From: an uncultured Flavobacteriaceae bacterium
Lineage (GTDB): Bacteria > Bacteroidota > Bacteroidia > Flavobacteriales > Flavobacteriaceae
Length of the DNA stretch: 64,000 nt
NCBI GenBank assembly: GCA_947494695.1
Contig: CANLWB010000004.1
Span: forward strand, 62,001-126,000
Reading direction: 5' to 3'
The notes under the pieces were generated by a model. It did no database searches. It saw only the letters and a list, made by a program, of their open reading frames with translations, and had not been told where the DNA came from. Numbering within the stretch: position 1 is the first letter of the stretch; every line of letters begins with the position of its first letter. This document shows, one piece after another, positions 33,874 through 43,483 of this stretch. The position numbers and the translations under genes are program-made.

Positions 33874-34248
33874 TTACTTGCTCTTCTTCTTCCTGGGCTT
33901 ACTAGCCTTCGCCAACGGGTTAAAAGCAATACATAAATCCAACCAATGGGATAGATCATCATCTGTATCAAAACCATCTGGAGTTACAAAAATATACCCT
34001 TTCATAGGCCGGCCGGTAAAATCCATGGGAAGGCATTCAGGCTTTTCCAGTTCGGTTTCGTAAACAGCTTCTCCTATTCGAGCCATCAACAAGTTGTCGC
34101 CGTATTTTTTATCTAAATGAATGCCGCAAAGCATTTTATTATCGACTTTAAAACACAAACCGCCCATCATTTTAAGTTCTGAAAAAGCTGTGTTTTTTTC
34201 TTTGAGTTGTTGTCGAATTCTATCCGCTAAATATTCGTCGTAAGCCAT
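33874..34248 (-). CDS. TfoX/Sxy N-terminal domain protein
   Basis: 124 residues: YDEYLADRIRQQLKEKN, KMMGGLCFKVDNKMLCGIHL, LMARIGEAVYE, PMDFTGRPMKGYIFVTPDGF, and a lysine-rich tail (SKPRKKKSK). This is the TfoX N-terminal fold without the C-terminal helix-hairpin-helix part, a common stand-alone form whose role is unclear; full TfoX proteins promote competence genes in gammaproteobacteria. Convergent to purC. Confidence 0.85.
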   Translation of the reverse strand: MAYDEYLADRIRQQLKEKNTAFSELKMMGGLCFKVDNKMLCGIHLDKKYGDNLLMARIGEAVYETELEKPECLPMDFTGRPMKGYIFVTPDGFDTDDDLSHWLDLCIAFNPLAKASKPRKKKSK

Positions 34249-34349
34249 AAAAAGAAGCCGTTTTTAAGTTAAACTAGGAGTAAAGTTAATGGATTTATAA
34301 ATGCAACGAACAAAGAATTAATATCAATTAAAACAGTTTACTTAAATCC

Positions 34350-35465
34350 TCAATGAGATGTCCCATTATTTTTTGCTTTTATAAAGAGATCGACTATACT
34401 TTCGATAGTACTAGTGTAATTGACATTAGATGAGTTGGATAAGGCAACGATAACAAGGTTTTCTTTCGGGTAAATTTGAAACTTTGTAACCCCCCCAACA
34501 GAACCGCCGTCATGTCCGAAACCTTCTAGTCCATTTCTTTTAATAACGCCCCAACCTATACCATAACCAGTCTTTTTACCACTAGACAATTTTTGAGATT
34601 TTGTAAACTCCTTAATGATTTTAGCAGAAAGAAATTCTTCTTTAATCATAGCATTTCCAAATGTTATCAAATCGTGGGTCGTAGAAACAAATCCACCTCC
34701 TGCCCATTTATAACTATTATCCACATAAGTGGCATTTTCAATGGTGTTTGAGGCATTAATTTGATAAAATGACGATCTGTTTCTCATAATACGTTTATTT
34801 TTATCTGCAAACGTGGCATTCATACCCAATTTATAAAAGACTTCTTGTTTCATAAAATCCAAAAAAGACATCCCACTTGCGCCTTCAACAGCTGCACTCA
34901 GCAAATTAAATCCGTATGACGAATATAAATAGTCGGTTCCCGGTTTAAAGCGCAAAGAATCGTTTTTAAAAATATCCAAACCCGATTCAACCGTGTTATA
35001 TCTTTTAGCCGAAGTATACTCGGCGTTTTTGTAATGTCTTATACCTGCTATGTGCCCTGCAATTTGTCTCACTGTGATAGGATACTTCTTTTTTGGGAAG
35101 TATTTAACATAGGTTTGAATGGTTGAATCTAAGCTTAATTTACCACGTTCAACCAGTTTACCTAGAGCCGTAGATGTTAGTGGTTTTGATACACTTCCAA
35201 TTCTGAAAATAGTTTTTCCAGAGATCACAGGTACTTGAAGTTCAATATTTGCAAATCCGAACCCTTCAGACCATACAATGGTGTCATTGATAGATACCGC
35301 AATGTCAATTCCAGGAATGTTTTGCTTTTGCTGAAGAGAGTCAATAATGCGATGTGCCTTAAATATAGCCGAAGCATATGTTGTGTTTTTAATCGTTTGA
35401 CTTGTACTTTTAGTTACAATCATAAGGGGAGTTACGAGTACTAAAAGTTTAAATAAGAATCTCAT
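34350..35465 (-). CDS. Serine hydrolase, beta-lactamase/PBP4-type
   Basis: 371 residues with a signal peptide (MRFLFKLLVLVTPLMIVTKSTSQ). Class C beta-lactamase fold: nucleophile in GSVSKPLTSTALG (SxxK), middle motif YSSYGFNLLS (YxN), and a third-box region GHDGGSVGG. Such periplasmic enzymes are usually esterases, D-aminopeptidases or peptidoglycan-acting proteins, not true beta-lactamases. Monocistronic by spacing. An unrelated broken gene of the same superfamily is at 24690-25284. Confidence 0.88.
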   Translation of the reverse strand: MRFLFKLLVLVTPLMIVTKSTSQTIKNTTYASAIFKAHRIIDSLQQKQNIPGIDIAVSINDTIVWSEGFGFANIELQVPVISGKTIFRIGSVSKPLTSTALGKLVERGKLSLDSTIQTYVKYFPKKKYPITVRQIAGHIAGIRHYKNAEYTSAKRYNTVESGLDIFKNDSLRFKPGTDYLYSSYGFNLLSAAVEGASGMSFLDFMKQEVFYKLGMNATFADKNKRIMRNRSSFYQINASNTIENATYVDNSYKWAGGGFVSTTHDLITFGNAMIKEEFLSAKIIKEFTKSQKLSSGKKTGYGIGWGVIKRNGLEGFGHDGGSVGGVTKFQIYPKENLVIVALSNSSNVNYTSTIESIVDLFIKAKNNGTSH

Positions 35466-35634
35466 GGGTCGCTTTTTATAGTATTGATAAAATATGTCGA
35501 AAAAGAGCCATTTAGCTTTCTTTCGGTGCGTTTCTTTTTTAGTTCAGTTTCGTAAACAGGCCGTTCAATAGCCTATACACTAAAAGTATACTTTTACGGT
35601 TTTACCTCGAAGATAATTCGTTTTAAGGAATTCT

Positions 35635-36726
35635 TTATTTTCTAAAACGATTAATTAATTTTCGTTTTAGAAAATGATATACAAACGTATTTGTTTTTGC
35701 ATAATAAAATGATATCAGACAAACGACAACAACAAATAGTATAGCTCCAATTATGGCTTCGGTAGGGTTTAATGTTTGGTTTAAAAAACGTTTTAGTCCA
35801 TAGTTCGTAAAACTTCCAAATAAAATAATAAAATGGATCACATAAATGGATAGGGTTTTCTTGCCTATTTTGGCAATTATAGATTGTTTTAAAAAGCGTT
35901 CAAAGGAATAAAACAAACCAAATAGAATGAGCACATCTCCTAAACGTATAAACAAAAAATTGTAATTGGCACTTAATCGCAATAGCTCAATATTCGTTAT
36001 ACCATGTAGCTTTAAAAGAAACCATGTTGAATGATAAATTAGAAAATATCCTATGACGAAGAACGTCATTATGGTACATAATTTAAAACGATTTCTGTGA
36101 ACGTGTCTAAAAAAAATGGTGGATATAAAGGCTCCAAAAGCCGAATAACCAAACCATGGCAAAATAGTAAAAACAGAACCATTAGTTTTAGTCATATAAT
36201 TTGCAATGGGAAGTGGTAAATGATCAATGACTAAGCCTCTATACAAAGGTTCAGAAATAAAGCAAAGACATCCCAGGGAAAAAAGAATTATCGAAAAGAT
36301 ATAGCTGTAGCGTTTAAATAGAACATGTAAGCTAACTAAAATAATAAGAGATAAACCAATGCATTGCAATACATCAACTACGAAAAAATAGGAACTAAAA
36401 TACCCACTAAGCCAACTTACTAAGTTGATGCGAAGGCTATAACCAATCCCAATAAGAACAAGTCCCCTGAAAAACCCTTTTTTAATTCTTGGTTGATCAT
36501 CATTTTTAGAATACGCTCGTAATAACAAATAGGTGAAAACCAGACCAGAAATAGAAAAAAAAGTAGGAGCAGTAATACCCCTAAAATAAGACCATACGTT
36601 ATAAACTATGTTTGTAGAATCCCTATAAACAGGATCGATTAATGTATCAATGAAATGCCCTTGTAGCATCATTAATATCGCAAATGCTCTAACGGCATCA
36701 ATAAAATACAAACGATTAGATTGCAA
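35635..36726 (-). CDS. Membrane acyltransferase, HGSNAT-like (heparan-alpha-glucosaminide N-acetyltransferase type)
   Basis: Ten or so membrane helices; begins LYFIDAVRAFAILMMLQGHFIDTL and continues FRGITAPTFFSISGLVFTY, the signature of the HGSNAT catalytic/DUF1624 type acyltransferases, and later TPAEAI-like tail helices. I placed the start at TTG 36726 (MQSNRLYFIDAVR, 363 residues): the frame is open to an ATG at 36912, but those extra 62 residues are basic, lack family features and would overlap the upstream control region of the gene. Function is acetyl or acyl transfer to a sugar or lipid; substrate unknown. Confidence 0.72.
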   Translation of the reverse strand: MQSNRLYFIDAVRAFAILMMLQGHFIDTLIDPVYRDSTNIVYNVWSYFRGITAPTFFSISGLVFTYLLLRAYSKNDDQPRIKKGFFRGLVLIGIGYSLRINLVSWLSGYFSSYFFVVDVLQCIGLSLIILVSLHVLFKRYSYIFSIILFSLGCLCFISEPLYRGLVIDHLPLPIANYMTKTNGSVFTILPWFGYSAFGAFISTIFFRHVHRNRFKLCTIMTFFVIGYFLIYHSTWFLLKLHGITNIELLRLSANYNFLFIRLGDVLILFGLFYSFERFLKQSIIAKIGKKTLSIYVIHFIILFGSFTNYGLKRFLNQTLNPTEAIIGAILFVVVVCLISFYYAKTNTFVYHFLKRKLINRFRK

Positions 36727-36958
36727 AATGAGTCGAATTGGTTGCGATAAATATACTTCTATTATCTCAACTCCAATAATTACCAAATCAAAATATCGAT
36801 GAAATACCTTCAGCTTAAACTGTCTAAGAGGCCAAGGGGCTATAAAACCTCGGATTATCTGAAAATTAACGCGTAAGTCATAGGGAGCACTTCGGCTACG
36901 AACAGTGCTCAACCTAACAATTCGAATTACAATGATTTTTCAGACCGTGTTATATGTT

Positions 36959-37744
36959 TTAGAAATGATAAGTAACAACCCGGTCGTTCAAAGGTTGTTC
37001 ATTGCGATAGTTGTTAATAGGCATATTGTTTTTTAGTTTGAGAACCTCTTCGACCGATAAAATGATAGGTTCTTTAAATACAATCCAGTTCACATTTTCG
37101 GTACATGGTGGTGTAGTTAATGAACCCTTATAGGAATAATAAGGCTTATCCTCTAAAAATAGACTGGATAAATCGATTTTTTGATGAATGTCTTTTATCA
37201 TACCTTCTTTGATGGGTAAAAAGCTTTCAAAAAATTCAAATAACTGACTTTCGTCACCTTCTTCACCCAGTAGTCCTAAAACACTTATGCTTCCAGTCTT
37301 GCTAACATGGACGAGGTGCATCTCAATAGGATAAATAATACCATTTATTCGATGTTCCGAAGGTTCATGGAAATGAATCTGTTTTAGGTGGTAGGTTTCA
37401 TTATGATAGTTTATGGAGTCACCGGCTTCAAAATCAAACTGTATAGAATGTCCGTTATTCTCAACCTTACTTATAAGGGTATTGGGAGCGTATTGTATGT
37501 TTAGTTCGTTTTGATTTTTAGCTGGGTTTGCATTGTTGTGAATAATATTAATTGGAGACTGATGGCGACCTCCACAATCAGAATTCTTCTCAATGTCTAT
37601 CCAATGTTCAGGAGATGTTTCTCCGGAATAACTCCAATGGAGGTTATGTTGTCGGAGACCTTCAGATATGTCATGTTTTGAGTTTGTACAAGACATGTTT
37701 GCCATTAAAGTTAGGGGGAGCAGTAAAGCAATTTTTACATACAT
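36959..37744 (-). CDS. Alpha-class carbonic anhydrase lipoprotein
   Basis: 261 residues with a lipoprotein signal (MYVKIALLLPLTLMANMSC). The alpha-CA pattern is complete: HWSYSGETSPEHW, QSPINI, three zinc His in QIHFHEPSEH and MHLVHVS, the Glu and Thr gate (SEH, LTTPPCTENVNWIVF). It interconverts CO2 and bicarbonate in the periplasm. It appears to stand alone between the acyltransferase and the AGCS gene; about 50 bases separate it from the acyltransferase frame. Confidence 0.92.
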   Translation of the reverse strand: MYVKIALLLPLTLMANMSCTNSKHDISEGLRQHNLHWSYSGETSPEHWIDIEKNSDCGGRHQSPINIIHNNANPAKNQNELNIQYAPNTLISKVENNGHSIQFDFEAGDSINYHNETYHLKQIHFHEPSEHRINGIIYPIEMHLVHVSKTGSISVLGLLGEEGDESQLFEFFESFLPIKEGMIKDIHQKIDLSSLFLEDKPYYSYKGSLTTPPCTENVNWIVFKEPIILSVEEVLKLKNNMPINNYRNEQPLNDRVVTYHF

Positions 37745-38015
37745 AACATGATAATTTAGGTATTAGTAGAATACAAAACTATAGATGAAATGTCTTTAAA
37801 AACCTTACTTTTATCAGCTTTTGAGAGTAAAACAACCAAAGTTATTAACTATTTCGTTTTCGAAATTAGAGAAAGGTTTTTAGTTTACTTTCAATGCCTG
37901 TATCATTATTATGTGAATAACGAACTACCCAGATAGGATTCTTATTCAAAATAAAACTTATTAAGGCTAACTATGCGTAAATTTAATACTTTTATAAAAC
38001 CAACTTAGATTGTAA

Positions 38016-39383
38016 ATGAAACAATTGGACCACATTGTAAAGGCCTTTTCTGATTATGCTTGGGGCCTTCCCTTAGTTATCTTACTTATTGGAGGCGGTC
38101 TGTACCTCTTAATACTATCACGATTTTTACCGTTCAGATTTGTTGGTCATGCCATTCAGATATTACGAGGTAAATATGACGATCCCAACGATCCTGGACA
38201 GATTAGTCATTTTAAAGCCTTAACCACGGCCTTGTCTTCAACTATTGGTATGGGGAATATTGCTGGTGTTGCGGTGGCTATTTCGGTTGGAGGTCCCGGG
38301 GCTATGTTTTGGATGTGGGTAAGTGCTATTGTAGGGATGTCTACCAAGTTTTTTACATCTACATTGGCCGTTATGTTTCGAGGAAAAGATAGTCGCGGAG
38401 AGTTGCAAGGAGGACCTATGTATTTTATTGTGGAAGGCCTGGGAAAGAAGTGGAAGCCTTTGGCAATTATGTTTAGTCTCTTTGGAATGATTGGGGCACT
38501 TCCAGTGGTTAACGTAAATCAGTTAACCCAGGCTATAAACGACATTGTTCTCGTACCAAATGGTATAGCGGTAGGGTTAAAGTCAAATTTGGTCATCGCC
38601 CTGGTGCTGGTTCTATTGACATCAGTTATTATTTTAGGCGGATTAAAACGGATTAGCAATGCAGCTTCTAAAATGGTGCCTTCTATGGTATTACTCTATT
38701 TTGTTTTGGTATTGTTTATTTTGATTTCCAATTATGAGGTGGTTCCAAAATATTTTACCATGATTTTTACAGATGCTTTCGGGGCGAATCATTACTCCAA
38801 AGAACCCTTTTTTGGAGGTGTTTTAGGAGCGCTCATCCTACTTGGAGTGCGCCGTGGAGCCTTTTCCAATGAAGCCGGTATAGGTACAGCACCCATGGCT
38901 CATGGGGCAGCAAAAACAGATGAACCAGTGCGTGAAGGATTGGTTGCCATGTTAGGGCCTGCTATAGATACATTGATTGTATGTACATTAACAGCTTTAG
39001 CTATCTTGGTAACCGGAGTGTGGGAAACCACTTCAAATAATGGAATAAGCTTAACAGCGGCAGCATTTGCCAGTAGCATGCCTAATTATGGGAAGTATCT
39101 CCTCATGTTATGCGTGTTAATATTTAGTGTGTCGTCCTTGTTTTCATATGCATATTATGGAACAAAATGCATGTCTTTTATAATTGGGGCAGATAAAAAA
39201 CACTATTACAATTACGTCTATATTATAAGTATTGTGCTAGCTGCTACAACGCCTTTTAGTATGATGTTGAACTTAATTGACGGAACCTTTGCACTTATGG
39301 CCATTCCAACCATGATCTCTACATTAGCTTTAGCACCAAAAGTGGTTAAAGAATTTAAGCGCTATAGAAACCAATTAAATTAA
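38016..39383 (+). CDS. Alanine/glycine:cation symporter (AGCS family)
   Basis: 455 residues, 11 or so membrane helices. Family signatures: FKALTTALSSTIGMGNIAGVAVAISVGGPGAMFWMW and RRGAFSNEAGIGTAPMAHGAAKTDEPVREGLVAM. It imports alanine or glycine with sodium. The DUF4212 gene follows after 5 bases, so it may be co-transcribed with the acetate-type symporter pair. It is the first gene of a run that ends with acs. Confidence 0.93.
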   Translation: MKQLDHIVKAFSDYAWGLPLVILLIGGGLYLLILSRFLPFRFVGHAIQILRGKYDDPNDPGQISHFKALTTALSSTIGMGNIAGVAVAISVGGPGAMFWMWVSAIVGMSTKFFTSTLAVMFRGKDSRGELQGGPMYFIVEGLGKKWKPLAIMFSLFGMIGALPVVNVNQLTQAINDIVLVPNGIAVGLKSNLVIALVLVLLTSVIILGGLKRISNAASKMVPSMVLLYFVLVLFILISNYEVVPKYFTMIFTDAFGANHYSKEPFFGGVLGALILLGVRRGAFSNEAGIGTAPMAHGAAKTDEPVREGLVAMLGPAIDTLIVCTLTALAILVTGVWETTSNNGISLTAAAFASSMPNYGKYLLMLCVLIFSVSSLFSYAYYGTKCMSFIIGADKKHYYNYVYIISIVLAATTPFSMMLNLIDGTFALMAIPTMISTLALAPKVVKEFKRYRNQLN

Positions 39384-39388
39384 TATAT

Positions 39389-39643
39389 ATGACTAAAACT
39401 AATGCAAAAGCCTATTGGAAAGAGAATATTAAATACGTGCTTATACTACTATTAATTTGGTTTCTGGTCTCCTACGGAGCCGGAATACTGTTTAAAGACG
39501 CTCTTAATAAGATAAAAATAGGGGGCTTTAAATTGGGCTTTTGGTTTGCGCAACAAGGGGCGATGTATGTGTTTGTCATACTTATATTTGTATATGTTCG
39601 TCTTATGAATAAGCTTGATAAAAAGTATGGTTATGACGAATAG
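39389..39643 (+). CDS. DUF4212 protein, small subunit of a sodium:solute symporter
   Basis: 84 residues, two membrane helices, with the DUF4212 features KAYWKENIKYVLILLLIWFLVSYGAGILF and LGFWFAQQGAMYVFVILIFVYVRLMNKLDKKYG. This small protein regularly pairs with the larger VC_2705-type SSF symporter, as here. The following gene's long ORF would overlap it; a start at 39663 avoids this. Confidence 0.92.
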   Translation: MTKTNAKAYWKENIKYVLILLLIWFLVSYGAGILFKDALNKIKIGGFKLGFWFAQQGAMYVFVILIFVYVRLMNKLDKKYGYDE

Positions 39644-39662
39644 TATGATGTTAAAGGAAGCC

Positions 39663-41360
39663 ATGGGCGTTCAAAACTGGACTTATATTTTAGTAGGAAT
39701 CACCTTTGCAATTTATATAGGAATTGCTATTTGGTCCAGAGCAAGTTCTACCAAAGAATTTTATGTTGCGGGAGGTGGTGTTTCACCTTTAGCCAATGGG
39801 ATGGCAACAGCGGCAGATTGGATGAGTGCGGCTTCTTTTATTTCTATGGCAGGCATCATATCATTTGCGGGTTACGACGGCGCTGTGTATTTAATGGGGT
39901 GGACTGGAGGTTATGTTTTACTGGCATTGCTTTTAGCGCCTTATTTAAGAAAGTTTGGAAAGTTTACCGTACCCGATTTTATAGGCGATCGGTATTATTC
40001 CAAAACGGCACGTTTGGTTGCTGTATTTTGTGCTTTATTGGTGTCCTTTACCTATGTCGCTGGGCAAATGCGAGGCGTAGGGATTGTATTTTCAAGGTTT
40101 TTAGAGGTCGATATCAATACAGGTGTCATTATTGGGATGTTAATTGTGTTATTTTATGCTGTTTTAGGAGGTATGAAGGGCATCACATATACACAAGTAG
40201 CCCAGTATTGCATTTTAATTTTTGCTTTTATGGTCCCCGCCATTTTTATATCCATTCAAATGACAGGAAACCCAGTGCCTCAGTTTGGTTTTGGAAGCAA
40301 GTTAGTAGATGGCTCTGAAATGTATTTGTTAGATAAACTGGATGGTTTGAGTACCGAGCTTGGTTTTGCAGAATACACCGAAGGTTCTAAATCTATAATA
40401 GATGTATTTGCTATAACATTGGCCTTAATGGTAGGAACAGCAGGCTTACCACATGTTATTGTCCGGTTTTTTACAGTTAAGCGGGTACGGGACGCCCGTA
40501 AATCGGCAGGAATAGCACTTTTGTTAATTGTTCTTTTATATACAGCAGCACCAGCTGTAGCTGTTTTTGCGAGAACGAACATGATTGAAACAGTATCCAA
40601 TACACCATATTCAGAGGTTCCGCAATGGTTTAAAAAATGGGAAAAGACCGGACTAATTGCATTTACAGATAAAAATAAAGATGGTCGTATTCAGTATGTT
40701 GCAGATCCTTCTAAAAACGAATTGGTTGTTGATAGAGACATTATGGTATTAGCGAATCCCGAAATAGCGAATTTGCCTAGTTGGGTGATTGCTCTGGTTG
40801 CTGCCGGGGGATTGGCCGCAGCATTATCTACAGCAGCGGGGTTGTTACTTGTTATTTCGGCGGCAGTTTCTCACGATTTAATTAAAAAAATTATCAAGCC
40901 TTCCATTTCAGAAAAAAGTGAGTTAATAGCCGCGCGGTTATCGGCAATTGGGGCAGTTTGCGTCGCAGGATATTTTGGAATTAATCCGCCGGGGTTTGTA
41001 GCTGCAGTAGTTGCTTTGGCTTTTGGACTGGCAGCAGCTTCCTTTTTTCCAGCCATTATTTTAGGTATTTTTTATAAACGTATGAATAAAGAAGGCGCTA
41101 TTGCCGGTATGGTGGTTGGTATTACATCCATGTTGCTTTACATGATTAAATATAAGCTTGGATGGTTGGACGTCGAGTTACCTGATAAAACGGAATGGTG
41201 GTTTGGTATTTCTCCCGAAGGATTTGGAACTGTAGCTATGATTTTAAACTTTATGGTCTCTATAGGAGTTATGAAATTTACGGCTCCACCACCTGAAAAT
41301 GTTCAGAAAATAGTGGAAGATATTCGAATTCCGAGTGGAGCAGGAGAAGCAACGCATTAA
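39663..41360 (+). CDS. Sodium:solute symporter (SSF), acetate/VC_2705 type
   Basis: 565 residues from MGVQNWTYILVG at 39663; the preceding AAAGGAAG gives a ribosome site at 4 bases. The ORF could also begin at 39615 or 39645, but 39615 would overlap DUF4212 by 29 bases. Thirteen or so helices; SSF pieces include KEFYVAGGGVSPLANGMATAADWMSAASFISMAG and GGLAAALSTAAGLLLVISAAVSHD. An acidic loop before a helix, DKNKDGRIQYV, resembles an EF-hand. With the DUF4212 subunit and acs close by, the likely substrate is acetate or another short monocarboxylate. Confidence 0.9.
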   Translation: MGVQNWTYILVGITFAIYIGIAIWSRASSTKEFYVAGGGVSPLANGMATAADWMSAASFISMAGIISFAGYDGAVYLMGWTGGYVLLALLLAPYLRKFGKFTVPDFIGDRYYSKTARLVAVFCALLVSFTYVAGQMRGVGIVFSRFLEVDINTGVIIGMLIVLFYAVLGGMKGITYTQVAQYCILIFAFMVPAIFISIQMTGNPVPQFGFGSKLVDGSEMYLLDKLDGLSTELGFAEYTEGSKSIIDVFAITLALMVGTAGLPHVIVRFFTVKRVRDARKSAGIALLLIVLLYTAAPAVAVFARTNMIETVSNTPYSEVPQWFKKWEKTGLIAFTDKNKDGRIQYVADPSKNELVVDRDIMVLANPEIANLPSWVIALVAAGGLAAALSTAAGLLLVISAAVSHDLIKKIIKPSISEKSELIAARLSAIGAVCVAGYFGINPPGFVAAVVALAFGLAAASFFPAIILGIFYKRMNKEGAIAGMVVGITSMLLYMIKYKLGWLDVELPDKTEWWFGISPEGFGTVAMILNFMVSIGVMKFTAPPPENVQKIVEDIRIPSGAGEATH

Positions 41361-41470
41361 TTTTCAAAAGTTTTATATAGCATATCTGGTGCTGTCGATA
41401 GAAATTGTGTGTTAATTAGGTATTATTTTTATTATTTTAGGCATCCAAAATTAATTTTTTAACAAATACC

Positions 41471-43378
41471 ATGAGTAATTATCACATAAAACATTTAGAG
41501 GAGTATTATCAAGTTTACCGGAAATCGGTTCGAGAACCGGAAAATTTTTGGGAAGAAGTGGCCGAAGAACATTTTATGTGGCATAAAAAATGGGATCGGG
41601 TTTTAAGTTGGGATTTTTCCAAACCTGAGGTAAAATGGTTTGAGGGCGCCCAATTAAATATTACCGAAAACTGTATCGATAGGCATTTAGCAACACGAGG
41701 TGATAAAACGGCCATTTTGTTTGAGCCAAATGATCCAAAGGAAAAAGCAGAATCGATAACCTATAATCAGTTACATGAACGTGTAAACAAATTTTCAAAT
41801 GTATTAAGAGCTCAGGGGGTCTCTAGGGGAGATCGGGTATGTATCTATTTACCTATGATTCCCGAATTAGCCGTCGCCGTTTTGGCCTGCGCCAGAATAG
41901 GTGCTATACATTCTGTGGTATTTGCAGGTTTTTCTTCAACAGCATTGTCTACCAGAATTAATGACAGTTCATGTAAAATGGTTATTACGAGTGATGGTTC
42001 TTACAGAGGTGCTAAAACTATAGATTTGAAGGGGATTGTAGACGAAGCTCTAAACGATTGTCCTTGCGTTGAAACGGTTTTGGTAGCCAAACGAATTCAG
42101 TCCGATATAGATATGGTATCGGGCCGGGATAAATGGTTACAACCGCTTTTGGATGAAGCATCGCCTAATTGCAAAGCAGAGGTTATGAATGCTGAAGACC
42201 CTTTATTTATTCTGTATACTTCGGGATCTACTGGAAAACCAAAAGGTATGGTACATACCACGGCAGGCTATATGGTATATTCGGCATATACATTTAAGAA
42301 TGCTTTTCAATACAAGGAAGACGATATATACTGGTGCACGGCAGATATAGGTTGGATTACCGGGCATAGTTACATTGTTTATGGCCCATTAGCCAATGGT
42401 GCTACTACGGTTATGTTTGAAGGTGTACCGAGTTATCCGGATTTTGGACGTTTTTGGGAGATTGTTGAAAAACATAAAATAAACCAGTTTTATACCGCAC
42501 CAACAGCCATACGTGCTTTGGCTAAACAGGGATTGGAGTTTGTTGAGAAATACGATTTGTCTTCGCTTAAAGTTTTAGGATCGGTAGGAGAGCCTATAAA
42601 TGAAGAAGCCTGGCACTGGTATAATGATAATATTGGTAAAAAGAAAAGTCCGATTGTGGATACCTGGTGGCAAACCGAAACTGGTGGCATTATGATTACA
42701 CCCATTCCGTTTGTAACACCAACCAAACCTACTTACGCCACTTTACCATTTATAGGAATACAACCAGCACTTATGGATGAAAATGGGAATGAAATTAAAG
42801 GAAATCAGGTCGATGGACGATTATGTATTAAGTTTCCATGGCCTAGTATGGCACGTACTATTTGGGGAGACCATCAACGATACAGAGATACCTATTTTTC
42901 GGCCTTTAAAAATAAATACTTCACAGGAGACGGTGCCTTACGTGATGAGGTAGGGTACTATCGAATTACTGGACGTGTCGATGATGTTATTATTGTTTCT
43001 GGACATAACCTGGGAACAGCACCCATAGAAGATGCTATTAATGAACATCCGGCAGTAGCAGAATCGGCTATTGTTGGCTTCCCGCATGATGTAAAAGGAA
43101 ATGCTTTATATGGTTATGTTATTTTAAAGGATGTGGGAGAAACTAGAGATCAAGATAATTTGCGTAAGGAAATAAATCAGATCATTACCGAGCATATTGG
43201 TCCTATTGCCAAGCTGGATAAAATTCAGTTTACTCAAGGTTTGCCCAAAACGCGATCTGGTAAAATTATGAGGCGTATTTTGAGAAAAATTGCTCATAAA
43301 GATACGAGTAACCTTGGGGATACCAGTACACTTTTAAATCCAGAAGTTGTTCAGGACATTATAGATAACACATTGTAA
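41471..43378 (+). CDS. acs: Acetate--CoA ligase (acetyl-CoA synthetase)
   Basis: 635 residues, normal length. AMP-forming ligase: P-loop-like motif ILYTSGSTGKPKGMVHT, TWWQTETGGIMITP, the hinge and C-terminal domain with GRVDDVIIVSGHNLGTAPIEDAI, and the conserved terminal LPKTRSGKIMRRILRK, whose lysine is acetylated in homologues. It activates acetate to acetyl-CoA in the cytosol. It lies 110 bases after the symporter gene and starts with ATG; separate promoter possible. Confidence 0.96.
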   Translation: MSNYHIKHLEEYYQVYRKSVREPENFWEEVAEEHFMWHKKWDRVLSWDFSKPEVKWFEGAQLNITENCIDRHLATRGDKTAILFEPNDPKEKAESITYNQLHERVNKFSNVLRAQGVSRGDRVCIYLPMIPELAVAVLACARIGAIHSVVFAGFSSTALSTRINDSSCKMVITSDGSYRGAKTIDLKGIVDEALNDCPCVETVLVAKRIQSDIDMVSGRDKWLQPLLDEASPNCKAEVMNAEDPLFILYTSGSTGKPKGMVHTTAGYMVYSAYTFKNAFQYKEDDIYWCTADIGWITGHSYIVYGPLANGATTVMFEGVPSYPDFGRFWEIVEKHKINQFYTAPTAIRALAKQGLEFVEKYDLSSLKVLGSVGEPINEEAWHWYNDNIGKKKSPIVDTWWQTETGGIMITPIPFVTPTKPTYATLPFIGIQPALMDENGNEIKGNQVDGRLCIKFPWPSMARTIWGDHQRYRDTYFSAFKNKYFTGDGALRDEVGYYRITGRVDDVIIVSGHNLGTAPIEDAINEHPAVAESAIVGFPHDVKGNALYGYVILKDVGETRDQDNLRKEINQIITEHIGPIAKLDKIQFTQGLPKTRSGKIMRRILRKIAHKDTSNLGDTSTLLNPEVVQDIIDNTL

Positions 43379-43460
43379 ATATTAGGTTCGTGAATTTTTG
43401 GTAAAAACATAAGTGGCCCATTACAAAACATATGTTACCGGTATTATATTAAATATCTTA

Positions 43461-43468
43461 TATTTTTG
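43461..43468 (+). promoter_or_regulatory. -7 element of the GH16 gene promoter
   Basis: TATTTTTG matches TAnnTTTG, 15 bases before the ATG at 43484. The -33 element is not clear; a small palindrome AACATATGTT lies at 43427-43436, about 25 bases upstream, and could be a regulator site. Confidence 0.45.
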
Positions 43469-43483
43469 TAAAAAAAGCTTGGC

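Noticed and set aside
36727-36912. N-terminal extension of the HGSNAT-like acyltransferase
   Set aside because: Open in frame but basic and without family features; a TTG start at 36726 before LYFIDAVR is more natural.
39731-40318. Long plus-strand frame of 195 residues
   Set aside because: Shadow of the SSF symporter in another frame; cysteine- and phenylalanine-rich nonsense.
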